DNA of 64,000 nt from Salipiger marinus (GCF_900100085.1 NZ_FNEJ01000012.1:114054-178053), one strand, 5' to 3'; counted from the first letter of the stretch, positions 1 through 9,170 are shown. Notes: generated by a model from the sequence alone, not told the origin. Program-made: numbers and translations.

Positions 1-5
1 TGCGC

Positions 6-19
6 AATTCCCGGGAATT
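6..19. promoter_or_regulatory. 14-bp perfect palindrome next to a promoter
   Basis: AATTCCCGGGAATT is a perfect palindrome that ends two bases before a -35-like hexamer. That is a typical place for an operator. No regulator can be assigned, and the other side of the locus lies outside the window. Confidence 0.35.
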
Positions 20-21
20 TG

Positions 22-50
22 TTGACGTTGGGCCGGAGTCTGGATAATCT
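22..50 (+). promoter_or_regulatory. Candidate sigma-70 promoter
   Basis: TTGACG at 22-27 is followed after exactly 17 bases by TAATCT at 45-50, a good match to the -35/-10 consensus. It reads towards the LuxR-type gene at 274, which would give a 5' leader of about 215 bases. The leader itself shows no clear structure or other gene. Confidence 0.5.
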
Positions 51-273
51 CGACAGTAATTAGAACCAAGTTTTTCCGATTCCGGTGACGGCCCAATTTT
101 CACGGTGCAGACCGGGCTTTCACACAAAATGACGGGGGCGGGTCGCGTTGTCTGGCCCCCTGTTCGCCGATAAGGCTTCTTGATTTCCGAGGGTCGTTCG
201 GGGTCGTCCATATGTGTGTAAATGGCGACCCCGTTGTGGTTTATCTTGTAAAGACGGGAGAAGGGGCAATTTC

Positions 274-1308
274 ATGTCACCGACCGGCTCCGAAGACTCC
301 GGCTTTCGCCGCCAGGAGTTCATTCAGCATCTGTGCCTCTGCGCGGAACTGCCCGCGCTGCTTATGGGGTTTTACGACAGCGCCACACGCCGGATCAGCG
401 AAAGCTGGGCGGCAGGCACGGACGGGGGCCCCACCCCCGCCGAGATGATCCGCGCCGCAGAGGCGCGGCTTGCCGTGCAGACCGCGCTGACCGCCAATGG
501 CCCGCCACAGGACGCGCCCGAGATCTGGCTGGCCGCCGGACCGCTGGCGGTGGGGATGGGCAAGCCGGTGGCGCGGCTGGTGCCGGTGCTGGTCTGCACC
601 GCGCCGCTGCCGCTGACACAGCCCGGGCTTGCGGCGCTTTTGCGCATGGGGCTGGCCTATGCCCATCAGCAGCTGACCGAGGACGTGTATTCCCGGCTGA
701 TCTGGCCCGAAGGTCTGGTGGAGGCGACGCTGCGCGTGCTGTCCATCGAGGTGTTTCTGGTCACCGCCACCGGCGAGATCCGCTATGACGGGCGCAGCCC
801 CGGTCCTGTGGGCGCCGATGAGCCCGACTGGCTGATGGTGAACGGGCGGCTGAGCCTGCGCGACGATGCCTGCCGCGCGCAGCTGCAGCGCGCGCTGGCC
901 GTGGCCACCGGCCCCGCGCCCTCCGCCTCCATCGTGTCGGTGCCGGCGCGGTCGGGGCTGATGCGCATGGCGGTGGTGGCGCCACTGCTGGCCAGCACCC
1001 CGCCGCAGGCCATGGTGCTGTTCGAGGCGCCGCGCACCGATCACGCCGCGCTGCGCGAGCATTTTTTCGCCACGCACGGACTGACCCAGTCGGAAAAGCT
1101 GGTGGCGCAGGAGGTGCTGGACGGCAAGACGCTTAACGAAGCTGCTGAAAACACTCGGTTTTCGCTGTCGACAGTGCGCAGCTACATGAAACAGATCTTT
1201 GCCAAGACCGGCGCGCACCGGCAGAGCGAGCTGATTTCCATGTATTACACCGCGATCCTGCCCGTGGGCACCAGCATCGCCAGCGCCGAGGCCCGGCGCA
1301 GCCACTGA
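274..1308 (+). CDS. LuxR-family transcriptional regulator
   Basis: A 344-residue DNA-binding regulator. The C-terminal 75 residues (about 268-344) form a LuxR/GerE helix-turn-helix; the motif LTQSEKLVAQEVLDGKT and the recognition region STVRSYMKQIFAKTG are clear. The 265-residue N-terminal part has no domain I recognise, so the signal is unknown. I chose the ATG at 274 because a purine-rich GGGAGAAGGGG lies just upstream; an in-frame start at 214 would add 20 residues without a ribosome site. It stands alone and points towards the convergent RTX gene, so it may control the neighbouring type I secretion genes, but that is inference from position only. Confidence 0.8.
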   Translation: MSPTGSEDSGFRRQEFIQHLCLCAELPALLMGFYDSATRRISESWAAGTDGGPTPAEMIRAAEARLAVQTALTANGPPQDAPEIWLAAGPLAVGMGKPVARLVPVLVCTAPLPLTQPGLAALLRMGLAYAHQQLTEDVYSRLIWPEGLVEATLRVLSIEVFLVTATGEIRYDGRSPGPVGADEPDWLMVNGRLSLRDDACRAQLQRALAVATGPAPSASIVSVPARSGLMRMAVVAPLLASTPPQAMVLFEAPRTDHAALREHFFATHGLTQSEKLVAQEVLDGKTLNEAAENTRFSLSTVRSYMKQIFAKTGAHRQSELISMYYTAILPVGTSIASAEARRSH

Positions 1309-1322
1309 CCCCGAACATCATG

Positions 1323-1356
1323 CGCCCCGCCTGCCGGATCAGCGGCGGGCGGGGCG
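1323..1356 (+). terminator. Hairpin after the LuxR gene
   Basis: A 14-bp GC-rich stem (1323-1336 with 1343-1356, one G-U pair) closes a 6-base loop 15 bases after the stop codon. It lacks a good U-run, so it may be an imperfect intrinsic terminator or a 3' stabilising stem. Confidence 0.45.
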
Positions 1357-1471
1357 TCACGCAGTGCAGGCCGGGAACCGGGGCGCCGAAGCACCGCCCC
1401 ATGTCTGGAACGGTGCCCCGGAGAACGGACCGAGGATGGGGTCTTGTCCGTGGTCCGGTTCTTCTCCGGCA

Positions 1472-1493
1472 GAGCGCCCCTTGCGGGGCGCTC
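1472..1493. terminator. Hairpin between convergent luxR and RTX genes
   Basis: A perfect 9-bp stem GAGCGCCCC/GGGGCGCTC with a TTGC loop lies 27 bases past the stop of the RTX gene. Its position suits termination of the minus-strand RTX transcript. Neither side has a convincing T-run. Confidence 0.45.
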
Positions 1494-1519
1494 CTGTTCT
1501 TGGACCGATGGACCGGCGC

Positions 1520-3571
1520 TCACTCGGCGGTCAGGTCGATATACAGAGACCCGTTCTGGATCGACACGTTGGCATCTTCCTCCACGAACAGATCGGCGAT
1601 CTGCAGTTCGGTGGCGTTGATGGTCGTGTCGCCCACCTTGTCGGTGCTGAGCGGGGTGATGCAGACCGGCGTCGGCACATAGGGTTCGGGGCAGTAGACC
1701 TCGGCCTGATCCGGTTCGCAGACGAAGGGCGTGATGCACTTGTCCTCGAAGCTGATGATGCCTTTGCCGTCGCCATCCTCGCCCTGCTTGGTCAGGAACT
1801 CAATCAGCACCGATTCATCAAAGAACGGATCGGTGGGGTCGATGCCCTCAAGCTCGCTCACCAGACCTTCGATCAGCACCGACCCGCCAAGGCTGGAGGT
1901 GATGAGCACGTCATCGCCCACGATCGAGGCAGAGAGCGTGCCTTCGAAGTCGGTGTGGAACACCACGCGGTCTTCCTGATCGGCGTCGAAGTCCTTGATG
2001 ACGTTGTAATCGATGGTCAGGTCGGTGCGGTCGCATTCGCCGTCGCCATCCTCGTCGATCTCGTGGCCGAAGACAAAGTCATCCCCGTCCGCGCCCCCGA
2101 TCAGCACGTCCTGTCCGCTGTCCGCGATCAGGCAGTCATCATCCTTGCCGCCTTTCAGCGTGTCGTTGCCGACGCCGCCAAGCAGGGTGTCGTTGCCGCC
2201 GCGGGTTTCACCAGCGTCGCCGCAGACCACGTCGTTGCCCTTGCCGCCGAAGACAAAGTCATCGTCCCGGCCCCCCGTCAGCTTGTCATGGCCGGTGCCG
2301 CCATCGATGCGGTCGTTGCCATCGTCGCCCTTGACAAGGTCATTGCCGTCGCCACCGGCCATGCAGTCATCGCCCACGCCACCATACATGCTGTCCGACC
2401 GGGCGCCGCCGTCCATGACGTCATTGCCGGCATCGCCGCACATGGTGTCAAAGCCGTCATTGCCCTGCATGTGATCGTCGCCGTCGCCGCCGGACATGAA
2501 ATCCTGTCCGTCATTGCCCGCGAGCGTGTCATTGCCGGTCTGGCCATAGATCGCGTCGTCCCCGGTATCGCCGGTCACCACGTCATCATCTTCACCGGCA
2601 TAGATGGTGTCGTTGCCCGAACCGCCGGAGATCGAGTCGCTGGCCTCGCCATCGGCGGGGTTGCCATCGGCATTGTCGCCATAGACGGTGTCGTTGCCGT
2701 CGCCGCCCGCGATGCAGTCGGCGTTGTCATTGCCTTCGATCAGGTCGTCGCCGGTGCCGCCCCAGATGTGGTCGTCATCCGCCCCGCCCTGGATATTGTC
2801 GTTGCCTTCGTTGCCCCAGAGGCTGTCCTGACCGCGCTGGCCAAGGATGGCATCGTCATCCGCCCCGCCCAGCAGTCTGTCATCGCCATCATAGCCGCGC
2901 ATCGTGTCCGCGCCGCTGCCCCCGAAGGCAAGGTCATCGCCGTCGCCGGCGTTGATGTAATCGTCACCGGCGTTGCCCGCCATGGTGTCGTTGCCGTTGT
3001 TGCCATAAAGCGTGTCATCGCCCAGACCGCCCGACATCATGTCGTTGCCGCCCTGGCCGTTCAGCATGTCATCGCCGTCCTGACCGGCCATGCAGTCATC
3101 GCCCTCGCCGCCAAGCAGCTTGTCATCGTCGCTGCCGCCCAGCACGACGTCATTGCCGTCGCCGCCAGTGGCCCAGTCGTTGCCGGCCCCGCCGATCAGC
3201 AGGTCATCATCTGTCCCGCCGTCCATCTTGTCGTTGCCGCCGCCGCCCGCCAGCACGTCTTCGCCCGTGCCGCCGGTCAGTTCATCATCGCCCTGATCGC
3301 CGCTCAGCTCGTCTCCCATCAGGATGTCGTTGCCATTGCCGCCGAACAGGTAGTCATCCCCCGCGTCGCCGCGCAGGAAGTCGTTGCCGTTGTTGCCAAA
3401 GATGGCGTTGGCATTGGCATTGCCCGCGATGTGGTCATCACCCCCAAGGCCCTTGCCCCGGTTCACGCCGGGAATGTCCTTGAAATCACCGTTGTCGGTG
3501 TTCGGAGTGCCGCCCAGCCAGGGAGCGCCCCCGACAAGGGCCCAGGCTTCGTTTGCGGATTTCATGGTCAT
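1520..3571 (-). CDS. RTX (hemolysin-type calcium-binding) repeat protein, likely type I secretion substrate
   Basis: A 683-residue acidic protein. From about residue 40 to 505 it is an almost unbroken run of RTX nonapeptides (GGxGxDxUx variants such as GGNGNDILMG and GGTGDDLIEG), which fold into calcium-binding beta-rolls after export. The last 180 residues are not repetitive and should carry the uncleaved C-terminal secretion signal; there is no N-terminal signal peptide. The start at 3571 follows GGGGGAAAG. It lies downstream of and parallel to the HlyD/ABC secretion genes but behind a terminator-like hairpin, so it probably has its own promoter. Unusual for this class, it contains 11 cysteines, six in repeats and four clustered near residues 610-640. 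No enzymatic domain is visible; it could be a surface or matrix protein. Confidence 0.85.
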   Translation of the reverse strand: MTMKSANEAWALVGGAPWLGGTPNTDNGDFKDIPGVNRGKGLGGDDHIAGNANANAIFGNNGNDFLRGDAGDDYLFGGNGNDILMGDELSGDQGDDELTGGTGEDVLAGGGGNDKMDGGTDDDLLIGGAGNDWATGGDGNDVVLGGSDDDKLLGGEGDDCMAGQDGDDMLNGQGGNDMMSGGLGDDTLYGNNGNDTMAGNAGDDYINAGDGDDLAFGGSGADTMRGYDGDDRLLGGADDDAILGQRGQDSLWGNEGNDNIQGGADDDHIWGGTGDDLIEGNDNADCIAGGDGNDTVYGDNADGNPADGEASDSISGGSGNDTIYAGEDDDVVTGDTGDDAIYGQTGNDTLAGNDGQDFMSGGDGDDHMQGNDGFDTMCGDAGNDVMDGGARSDSMYGGVGDDCMAGGDGNDLVKGDDGNDRIDGGTGHDKLTGGRDDDFVFGGKGNDVVCGDAGETRGGNDTLLGGVGNDTLKGGKDDDCLIADSGQDVLIGGADGDDFVFGHEIDEDGDGECDRTDLTIDYNVIKDFDADQEDRVVFHTDFEGTLSASIVGDDVLITSSLGGSVLIEGLVSELEGIDPTDPFFDESVLIEFLTKQGEDGDGKGIISFEDKCITPFVCEPDQAEVYCPEPYVPTPVCITPLSTDKVGDTTINATELQIADLFVEEDANVSIQNGSLYIDLTAE

Positions 3572-3904
3572 GATCTTTCCCCCAAATAAGGATTGCTAAT
3601 CAAATCCCCCCGGATGTCCGGTCTCTTCCGGTCTCATCGGGGCCACCACGGTGCGGGTCTCAATTCTCCCGAACCTGCCCCAATTCAGCCATAGTCGCCC
3701 GAGTCCGGATACCCTCATTTGGGGGCAAACGTCATTGCGCAAAAACATCCAATGCAGACATAAATAAAATGGCGCTATTGCGCCCCCCGTCCTTTATTCA
3801 GCCGGACAGGCCGCGCAATAACGCCATTCAATTCGGATCAGGGCCCGGGTTTATTCGGTGAAATCCGGCAGAGGGGGATATATGGGGATGATGGGCCGCT
3901 CCTG
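3572..3904. other. Intergenic region between hlyD-type and RTX genes
   Basis: This 333-base gap has no credible gene and is more AT-rich than its surroundings. It holds a terminator-like hairpin at 3768-3828 and a tandem repeat TCCGGTCTC at 3617-3625 and 3627-3635 (10-base period), about 50 bases before the RTX start on the minus strand. The RTX promoter should lie between these two, but I cannot pick a convincing -35/-10 pair. Confidence 0.5.
3768..3828 (-). terminator. Terminator of the type I secretion operon
   Basis: Sixteen-base arms (3813-3828 and 3768-3783) pair with one mismatch around a 29-base loop that holds a smaller GTCC/GGAC stem. Read on the minus strand the stem is followed by TTTTATTTAT, as in an intrinsic terminator. 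It would end the ABC-hlyD transcript about 80 bases past the stop and separate it from the RTX gene. Confidence 0.6.
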
Positions 3905-5221
3905 TCAGCTGTCGTCGCGCATGGCGCGATCCAGATAGCGCGTCAGTGGCGCGGTCAGATAGGCCAGCGGCGTGTGTTCGCCGGTGCGGATGAAACTGTC
4001 CACCGGCATGCCCGGGATCAGCACCTGATCCGCGGTCAGCTTGGAAAGCTCGGTCTTGGGCAGCTCCACCTCCACCCGGTAATAGGGCCGCCCGGTGGTC
4101 GCGTCGGTGAAGGCGTCGGGCGAAACCAGCATGACCTGCCCCAGCAGATCGGGCGTGTTGCGCATGTCGAAGGCCTGCACCCGCACCACCACCTGCTGCC
4201 CCGGATGCACGCGGGTCACATCGATGGGGTCGACCTGCGCCTCGATCACCAAGGGCCGGTCCTGCGGCACGATGTAGAGCAGCGGATCGGCGGGGCGCAC
4301 CACCGACTGCGCGCCGAAGAGCCGCAGATCATAGGCCACCCCCGCCACCGGCGCGCGGATCAGCATCCGGTCCAGCTGGGTCTTCAGCGCCGCGCGGCGC
4401 TCGCGGGTTTCCATCTCCGAGATTTCCAGATCGCGCAGCGTGGTGATCGCCTCCTCGCGGCGCTGGGTCTGCAGCTGCAGCAGTTCGATGCCGATCTCGG
4501 CGATGCGCTCCATCGCCTCGGCGCGGCGCGCCACCAGTTCGCCGCGCAGACCGGCCAGCCGCGCCTCTTCGCGCTGCAGGTTCAGCACGCGCGAGCTTTG
4601 CGCCAGTCCCCGGTCCAGCAGGCCCTGCTGCACCGCCGCTTCCTGCCCCACCAGATCCAGCTGCCGGTCCAGCGCCACCATCTGCGCGTCGATGCCGCCG
4701 ATCTGGTTCTGCAGCTGCAGCTGCTGGTTCTCCAGCTGCGTCACCGCCTTGGACAGGCTGTCCTGCCGCGCCTCGAACAGGCCGCGCTGGCCCTCGACCA
4801 GCCGCGCCACCTCGGGCGCGCTTGCCGCCGCCAGCAGGTCGGGGTCAAAAACCACCGCGCCCGCATCGTCGCGCTCTGCCTCCATCCGGCCGCGCCGCGC
4901 CATCAGCTCGTAAAGGCGGCTTTCGGTGATCGCCAGTTCCGACAGCGCCAGCGTCGGGTCAAGCCGCACCAGCAGCGCGCCCGCCTCGATCCGGTCGCCT
5001 TCCTTGACCAGCACCTCGGCGACCATGCCGCCATCCAGATGCTGCACCGCCTGCCGGTTGCGGTCCACCACGATGCGGCCGGGGGCGATCACCGCCCCGT
5101 CGATGCGCGCCGAGGCGGCCCATGCGCCAAAGCCCCCCACCAGCGCCACCAGCGCCAGCCCCCCCGCCAGCGCGGGCAGGGTCACGGAAAACAGCGGGTT
5201 GCGATCTGATTTGCCCATCAT
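3905..5221 (-). CDS. HlyD-family type I secretion membrane fusion protein
   Basis: A 438-residue periplasmic adaptor linking the inner-membrane ABC exporter to a TolC-type outer-membrane channel. There is one membrane anchor near the N-terminus (about 14-36), then a lipoyl-like half motif (GRIVVDRNRQAVQHLDGG), a long alpha-helical coiled-coil hairpin (about 90-290), and the returning lipoyl/beta-barrel part beginning IRAPVAGVAYDL. Length and order fit PrtE/HlyD proteins. Its ATG overlaps the stop of the ABC gene (ATGA), so the two are translationally coupled. No TolC-like gene is in the window. The probable cargo is the RTX protein encoded next on the same strand. Confidence 0.92.
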   Translation of the reverse strand: MMGKSDRNPLFSVTLPALAGGLALVALVGGFGAWAASARIDGAVIAPGRIVVDRNRQAVQHLDGGMVAEVLVKEGDRIEAGALLVRLDPTLALSELAITESRLYELMARRGRMEAERDDAGAVVFDPDLLAAASAPEVARLVEGQRGLFEARQDSLSKAVTQLENQQLQLQNQIGGIDAQMVALDRQLDLVGQEAAVQQGLLDRGLAQSSRVLNLQREEARLAGLRGELVARRAEAMERIAEIGIELLQLQTQRREEAITTLRDLEISEMETRERRAALKTQLDRMLIRAPVAGVAYDLRLFGAQSVVRPADPLLYIVPQDRPLVIEAQVDPIDVTRVHPGQQVVVRVQAFDMRNTPDLLGQVMLVSPDAFTDATTGRPYYRVEVELPKTELSKLTADQVLIPGMPVDSFIRTGEHTPLAYLTAPLTRYLDRAMRDDS

Positions 5222-6969
5222 GCCAGCCCTCCGACGCTGGTCTTGGCCACGTTGCGGCGGATGACCTGCACATTGGACAGCATGTCCGACATGACCTCTT
5301 CACGCGGGCCCCATGCCTTGCGGGTGCCATCCTCCAGCACCAGCAGCTTGTCGCATTCCTTGATGGCGGCGGGGCGGTGCGCCATGATGATGACGGCATG
5401 TCCCGCCGCCTTCATCGCCAGAACCGCGCCGTTCAGCGCCACCGAGCCTTCGTTGTCGAGGTTGGAATTGGGCTCGTCCAGCACCAGCAGCACCGGATCG
5501 CCATAAAGCGCGCGGGCAAGGCCGATGCGCTGGATCTGCCCGCCCGAGAGCTGCGTGCCGATGGTCTGGACCGGGGTGTTGTAGCCCTTGGGCAGCTTCA
5601 GGATCATCTCATGCGCGGCGGCACGCTGTGCTGCCTCGATCACGCGGGTGCTGTCGAAACTGGTGGCCAGACGCGCGATGTTTTCCGCCACCGTGCCGTC
5701 GAACAGCGTCACGCGCTGCGGCAGATAGCCCACATATTCCGCCAGACGTTCCGGGTGATACTGTTCGATCGGCGCGCCATCGAGCCGGATCTTGCCCGCC
5801 CCCGCCGGCCAGACGCCGGTCAGCGCCGAGGCGAGCGTGGATTTGCCCGACCCGCTGGGGCCGATCACCCCCACCGCCTCGCCGGGGGCCACGGCAAAGC
5901 TGACCTGCCGCAGCGTGGGCGCATGGCCCTGCGGCGGCGTCACGGTCAGGCCCATCACCTCCAGCCGGGCGCGCGGACGCGGCAGCGTCACCGCCACGCG
6001 GTCTTCGGGGATCTCCGACAGCAGGGCCGCCAGATTGTCCCAGGCGCGGCGGGTGCGCTGCACCGTGCTCCACTGGTTGACGATGGTCTCCACCGGCGCC
6101 AGCGCGCGGCCCAGCAGGATCGACGAGGCGATCATCAGGCCGGGCGTGATCTCTCCGCGCAGCACCAGCCACGCGCCCAGACCAAGGATCGCCGATTGCA
6201 GGAACATCCGGAACACCCGGCTGAGGCTGGCGAAATTGCCGCCCATGTCGCTGGCGCGCAGGCTCAGATCCAGCGCACGTTCCCGCGATTTCGCCCATTT
6301 TTCAAAGGCATTGCTCTGCATGCCCAGACTGCGGATCGTCTCTGCCTCGTTCTGCAGCTGGTCGGAATAGCGGTCCGCCACATAGGCGGAGACCTGCGAT
6401 TTCACCGCCGCCCCCCGCGTCAGCATCTGGTTCAGCAGCGCCGACAGGATCAGCAGCCCGCCGCCCACCGTGGCGAAGAGCCCGATCATCGGGTGGAACA
6501 GCCCGAGCCCGACCAGAAACACCGGCGCCCAAGGTGCGTCGAACAGCGCGGCAAAGACCGGCGAGCCATAGAACCGCCGCATCGCCTCCAGATCCTTGAG
6601 CTGCTGGCCCGCCCCGGTGGTCTCGTCGATGCTGTGGTCGCTGGCGGATTTTTTCAGCAGCGCGTCGAACACGCGGCGGTCAAGCCCGGCCTGAAACCGG
6701 GTGCCGATGCGGTTCAGCACCCGCGCCCGGGCCCAGTCCAGAATGCCCATGATAAGAAACATGAAAACCATGACGCTAAAGAGCGCCACCAGCGTCGGCT
6801 CTGACCGGGCCGCCAGCACGCGGTCATAGGTCTGCAGCATGAACAGGGGGCCGGTCAGCATCAGCAGGTTCACAAAGATGCTGAACCCCGCCGCAAGCCA
6901 CAGGAGCTTTCGCAACCCGCGCCGCGCTTCTTTTAATTCAGACAGTCCTTCCAATAGGTTACCCGCCAT
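5218..6969 (-). CDS. Type I secretion ABC permease/ATPase (PrtD/HlyB type)
   Basis: A 583-residue half-transporter that powers export of the RTX protein. The N-terminal half carries the membrane segments (for example LLWLAAGFSIFVNLLML). The C-terminal half has Walker A GPSGSGKST (around residue 360), signature LSGGQIQRIGLARAL and Walker B LLVLDEPNSNLD. There is no N-terminal C39-peptidase domain, so it resembles the PrtD subclass. I place the start at 6969, where MAGNLLEGLSEL follows GAGGGGGG; the in-frame extension to 7089 has no sign of being translated. First gene of the secretion operon. Confidence 0.92.
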   Translation of the reverse strand: MAGNLLEGLSELKEARRGLRKLLWLAAGFSIFVNLLMLTGPLFMLQTYDRVLAARSEPTLVALFSVMVFMFLIMGILDWARARVLNRIGTRFQAGLDRRVFDALLKKSASDHSIDETTGAGQQLKDLEAMRRFYGSPVFAALFDAPWAPVFLVGLGLFHPMIGLFATVGGGLLILSALLNQMLTRGAAVKSQVSAYVADRYSDQLQNEAETIRSLGMQSNAFEKWAKSRERALDLSLRASDMGGNFASLSRVFRMFLQSAILGLGAWLVLRGEITPGLMIASSILLGRALAPVETIVNQWSTVQRTRRAWDNLAALLSEIPEDRVAVTLPRPRARLEVMGLTVTPPQGHAPTLRQVSFAVAPGEAVGVIGPSGSGKSTLASALTGVWPAGAGKIRLDGAPIEQYHPERLAEYVGYLPQRVTLFDGTVAENIARLATSFDSTRVIEAAQRAAAHEMILKLPKGYNTPVQTIGTQLSGGQIQRIGLARALYGDPVLLVLDEPNSNLDNEGSVALNGAVLAMKAAGHAVIIMAHRPAAIKECDKLLVLEDGTRKAWGPREEVMSDMLSNVQVIRRNVAKTSVGGLA

Positions 6970-7353
6970 GTTCTGGCCCCCCTCGTTAAAAACACCATGG
7001 CCCTGAAAACAGCGGGCCTTTGTAACAATCGGCTCAGCGGGCCGGGGCAAATCCCGGTCGGGGTTCTCCGCGTCAAGGGGTGACCCCACCCTCTGAATGC
7101 CGTGTCAGCTTACTCCAGAAGGTGATTTTCGTCACTTCTGATTTTGGCACAGGCAAATGTGTTAAGAATTGGGCGCAACCCTATGAAATTACGGTCGACG
7201 CGCATCCGAGGCAGGCTGACGCTCTTGCGCATCACCCCTGAATCTGTCTTGGCCAAAACGAATCGAGGACCGGCGGAGCAAGGGGGCGCCAAAAATTCCT
7301 GATTGAATCTGTCGGCTACAGGATTAGAAGGGGCGCAAAGACACGAGGCAGGC
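6970..7353. other. Divergent promoter region, secretion operon / TRAP operon
   Basis: 384 bases without a gene, separating the minus-strand secretion operon from the plus-strand TRAP operon. It contains an inverted repeat at 7116-7140, CAGAAGGTGA and TCACTTCTG around TTTTCG (one base missing in the right arm), which could be an operator. I see no confident promoter hexamers or RNA. Confidence 0.4.
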
Positions 7354-7923
7354 ATGATCTCCCCCCGCACCGCCCCCCGCCCCCCCGGCCCGCTTGCCGC
7401 GGTCTCTGACGCGCTGGCCTCGGTCGAGGCGGCGGCGGCGGGGCTGATGCTGGCGGGGGTGCTGGGCATCTCTGCGGCGGGGGCGGTGGCGCGCAGCGCG
7501 GGCGCGCCGCTGGTCTGGGCCGACGAGGCGGCGATTGCCGCCATGGTCTGGGCCGGGTTTCTGGGGGCGGCGGCGCTGTTCGGGCGCGCGGGCCATATGG
7601 CGATCACCCTGCTGCCCGAGCATCTGCCGCCCCGCGCCCGTGCCGCGCTGGATCTGGTCACCGCACTGATCCTGCTGGGATTTTTTGCGGGGCTGGCGGG
7701 GCTGGTCTGGCGCTGGTTCGACCTGCCCGGCCTGATCCGCAGCGGATCGGCACAGGCGCTGGCGCAGGACAGTTTCAACTTCCTCTATCTGGAGCCGACG
7801 CAGACGCTGGGTCTGCGCAAGATCTGGCTCTGGCTGGTGCTGCCGCTGTTCACCCTTGGCGGGCTGGTCCATGCGCTGGCGGGCGTGGCGCGGGCGGCGG
7901 CGGCATGGCGGGTGCTGTCATGA
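7354..7923 (+). CDS. dctQ: TRAP transporter small permease (DctQ)
   Basis: A 189-residue membrane protein of the DctQ family with four predicted helices, including VWADEAAIAAMVWAGFLGAAALF, the conserved region where the family has an acidic residue before helix 2, and a last helix ending near LVHALAGVARAA. It helps couple the sodium-driven large permease to the binding protein. The start at 7354 follows CGAGGCAGG; the in-frame ATG 17 codons earlier has no ribosome site. First gene of a dctQ-dctM-dctP operon whose stop overlaps the dctM start. Confidence 0.88.
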   Translation: MISPRTAPRPPGPLAAVSDALASVEAAAAGLMLAGVLGISAAGAVARSAGAPLVWADEAAIAAMVWAGFLGAAALFGRAGHMAITLLPEHLPPRARAALDLVTALILLGFFAGLAGLVWRWFDLPGLIRSGSAQALAQDSFNFLYLEPTQTLGLRKIWLWLVLPLFTLGGLVHALAGVARAAAAWRVLS

Positions 7924-9158
7924 TGGCGCTGGCCGGATTTGCCGGGCTGCTGACGCTGGCCCTGCCGATCGCGGTGGCGCTGGCGCTGACCGCCGCCCTG
8001 CTGATCTGGCAGCGCGGCGACGTGATCCTGTTCGACAGCCTTGCGCAGCAATATGTCACCGGGCTGGAAAGCTACGGGCTGCTGGCGCTGCCGCTGTTCA
8101 TCCTGCTGGGCGAGGCGATGAATGCGGGCGGCGCGGGGCGGCGGCTGGTGGCGCTGGCCGCCGGGCTGGTGGGGCCGGTGCGCGGCGGGCTGGCGCATGT
8201 CAGCCTTGTGGCCAATGTGATGCTGGCGGCCATTCTGGGATCGACCGTGGCGCAGCTGACCGTGATGATCCGCATGGCGGTGCCGCAGATGGTGCGCGCG
8301 GGCTATCCCCGTGCCGATGCCGTGGCGATCACCGCGGCGGGGGCGATGCTGGCGCCGGTCATCCCGCCTTCGATGCTGTTCATCCTGTATGGCGTGATCG
8401 CGCAGGTGCCGATTGGCGATCTCTTTACCGCGGGGCTGATCCCCGGCGCGCTGATGGGGCTCGCGTTTTTCCTCCTGATCGCGCGGCGGGCGCGGCGCGC
8501 GGACTGGCCGGTGGGCACGGCCGACCGAGACCTGCCCTTGCGGCAGGCCCTGCCTGCGCTGGCGATCCCGGTCTTTGTGGTCTGCTCCATCGCCTTCGGT
8601 CTTGCCACACCGACCGAGGCAGGCGGGCTTGCCGCCCTGCTGGCGCTGGCGCTGGGGCTGTGGGTGTTCCGCGACATGCGGCTTGCCGATCTGCCGGGCA
8701 TCTTCACCCGCGCGGCACTGGGGGCGGCGGGGGTGCTGTTTCTGGTGGCCTCGGCGCAGCTTCTGGCCTGGATTCTGGCCTATGCCGGGATCCCGGCACA
8801 GGTGGCGGCACTGCTGGCGGGGGCCAGCGACAGCCCGGTGCTGTTCCTGCTGCTGCTGAACCTGCTGCTGCTGGGGATCGGCATGGTCATGGATCCGATC
8901 CCCGCGCTGCTGCTGACGGTGCCGGTGATCCTGCCGCTGGCCACCGACCAGTTCGGGCTGGACCCCATCCATATGGGGCTGGTCATCTGCATGAATCTTT
9001 CGCTTGGCCTGCTGACGCCCCCCGTGGGCGCGGGCCTTTTCGCCGCCGCCAGCCTTTCCGGAGAGCCAGCCGGGCGCATCGCGGTCAGGGTGCTGCCCTA
9101 TCTTGCTGCGGCGTTTGCCGTGCTGATCGGGGTCTCGCTCTGGCCGGTTCTGATCTGA
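7920..9158 (+). CDS. dctM: TRAP transporter large permease (DctM)
   Basis: A 412-residue protein of about 12 membrane helices, the sodium-coupled transport channel of a TRAP system. Family features include the ILGSTVAQLTVM segment, PPSMLFILYGVI and the late TPPVGAGLFAAASLSG motif. The start is ambiguous: ATG at 7920 overlaps the dctQ stop as ATGA and is preferred, 7905 would add five residues. Substrate specificity lies with the binding protein encoded next. Confidence 0.9.
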   Translation: MMALAGFAGLLTLALPIAVALALTAALLIWQRGDVILFDSLAQQYVTGLESYGLLALPLFILLGEAMNAGGAGRRLVALAAGLVGPVRGGLAHVSLVANVMLAAILGSTVAQLTVMIRMAVPQMVRAGYPRADAVAITAAGAMLAPVIPPSMLFILYGVIAQVPIGDLFTAGLIPGALMGLAFFLLIARRARRADWPVGTADRDLPLRQALPALAIPVFVVCSIAFGLATPTEAGGLAALLALALGLWVFRDMRLADLPGIFTRAALGAAGVLFLVASAQLLAWILAYAGIPAQVAALLAGASDSPVLFLLLLNLLLLGIGMVMDPIPALLLTVPVILPLATDQFGLDPIHMGLVICMNLSLGLLTPPVGAGLFAAASLSGEPAGRIAVRVLPYLAAAFAVLIGVSLWPVLI

Positions 9159-9170
9159 CAGGAGACGGGA

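Noticed and set aside
1364..3589. A 741-codon open frame on the plus strand opposite the RTX gene
   Set aside because: It is the mirror of the repetitive RTX codons (regular GGN-GAN pattern), has low-complexity alanine/valine repeats, no ribosome site and no family resemblance.
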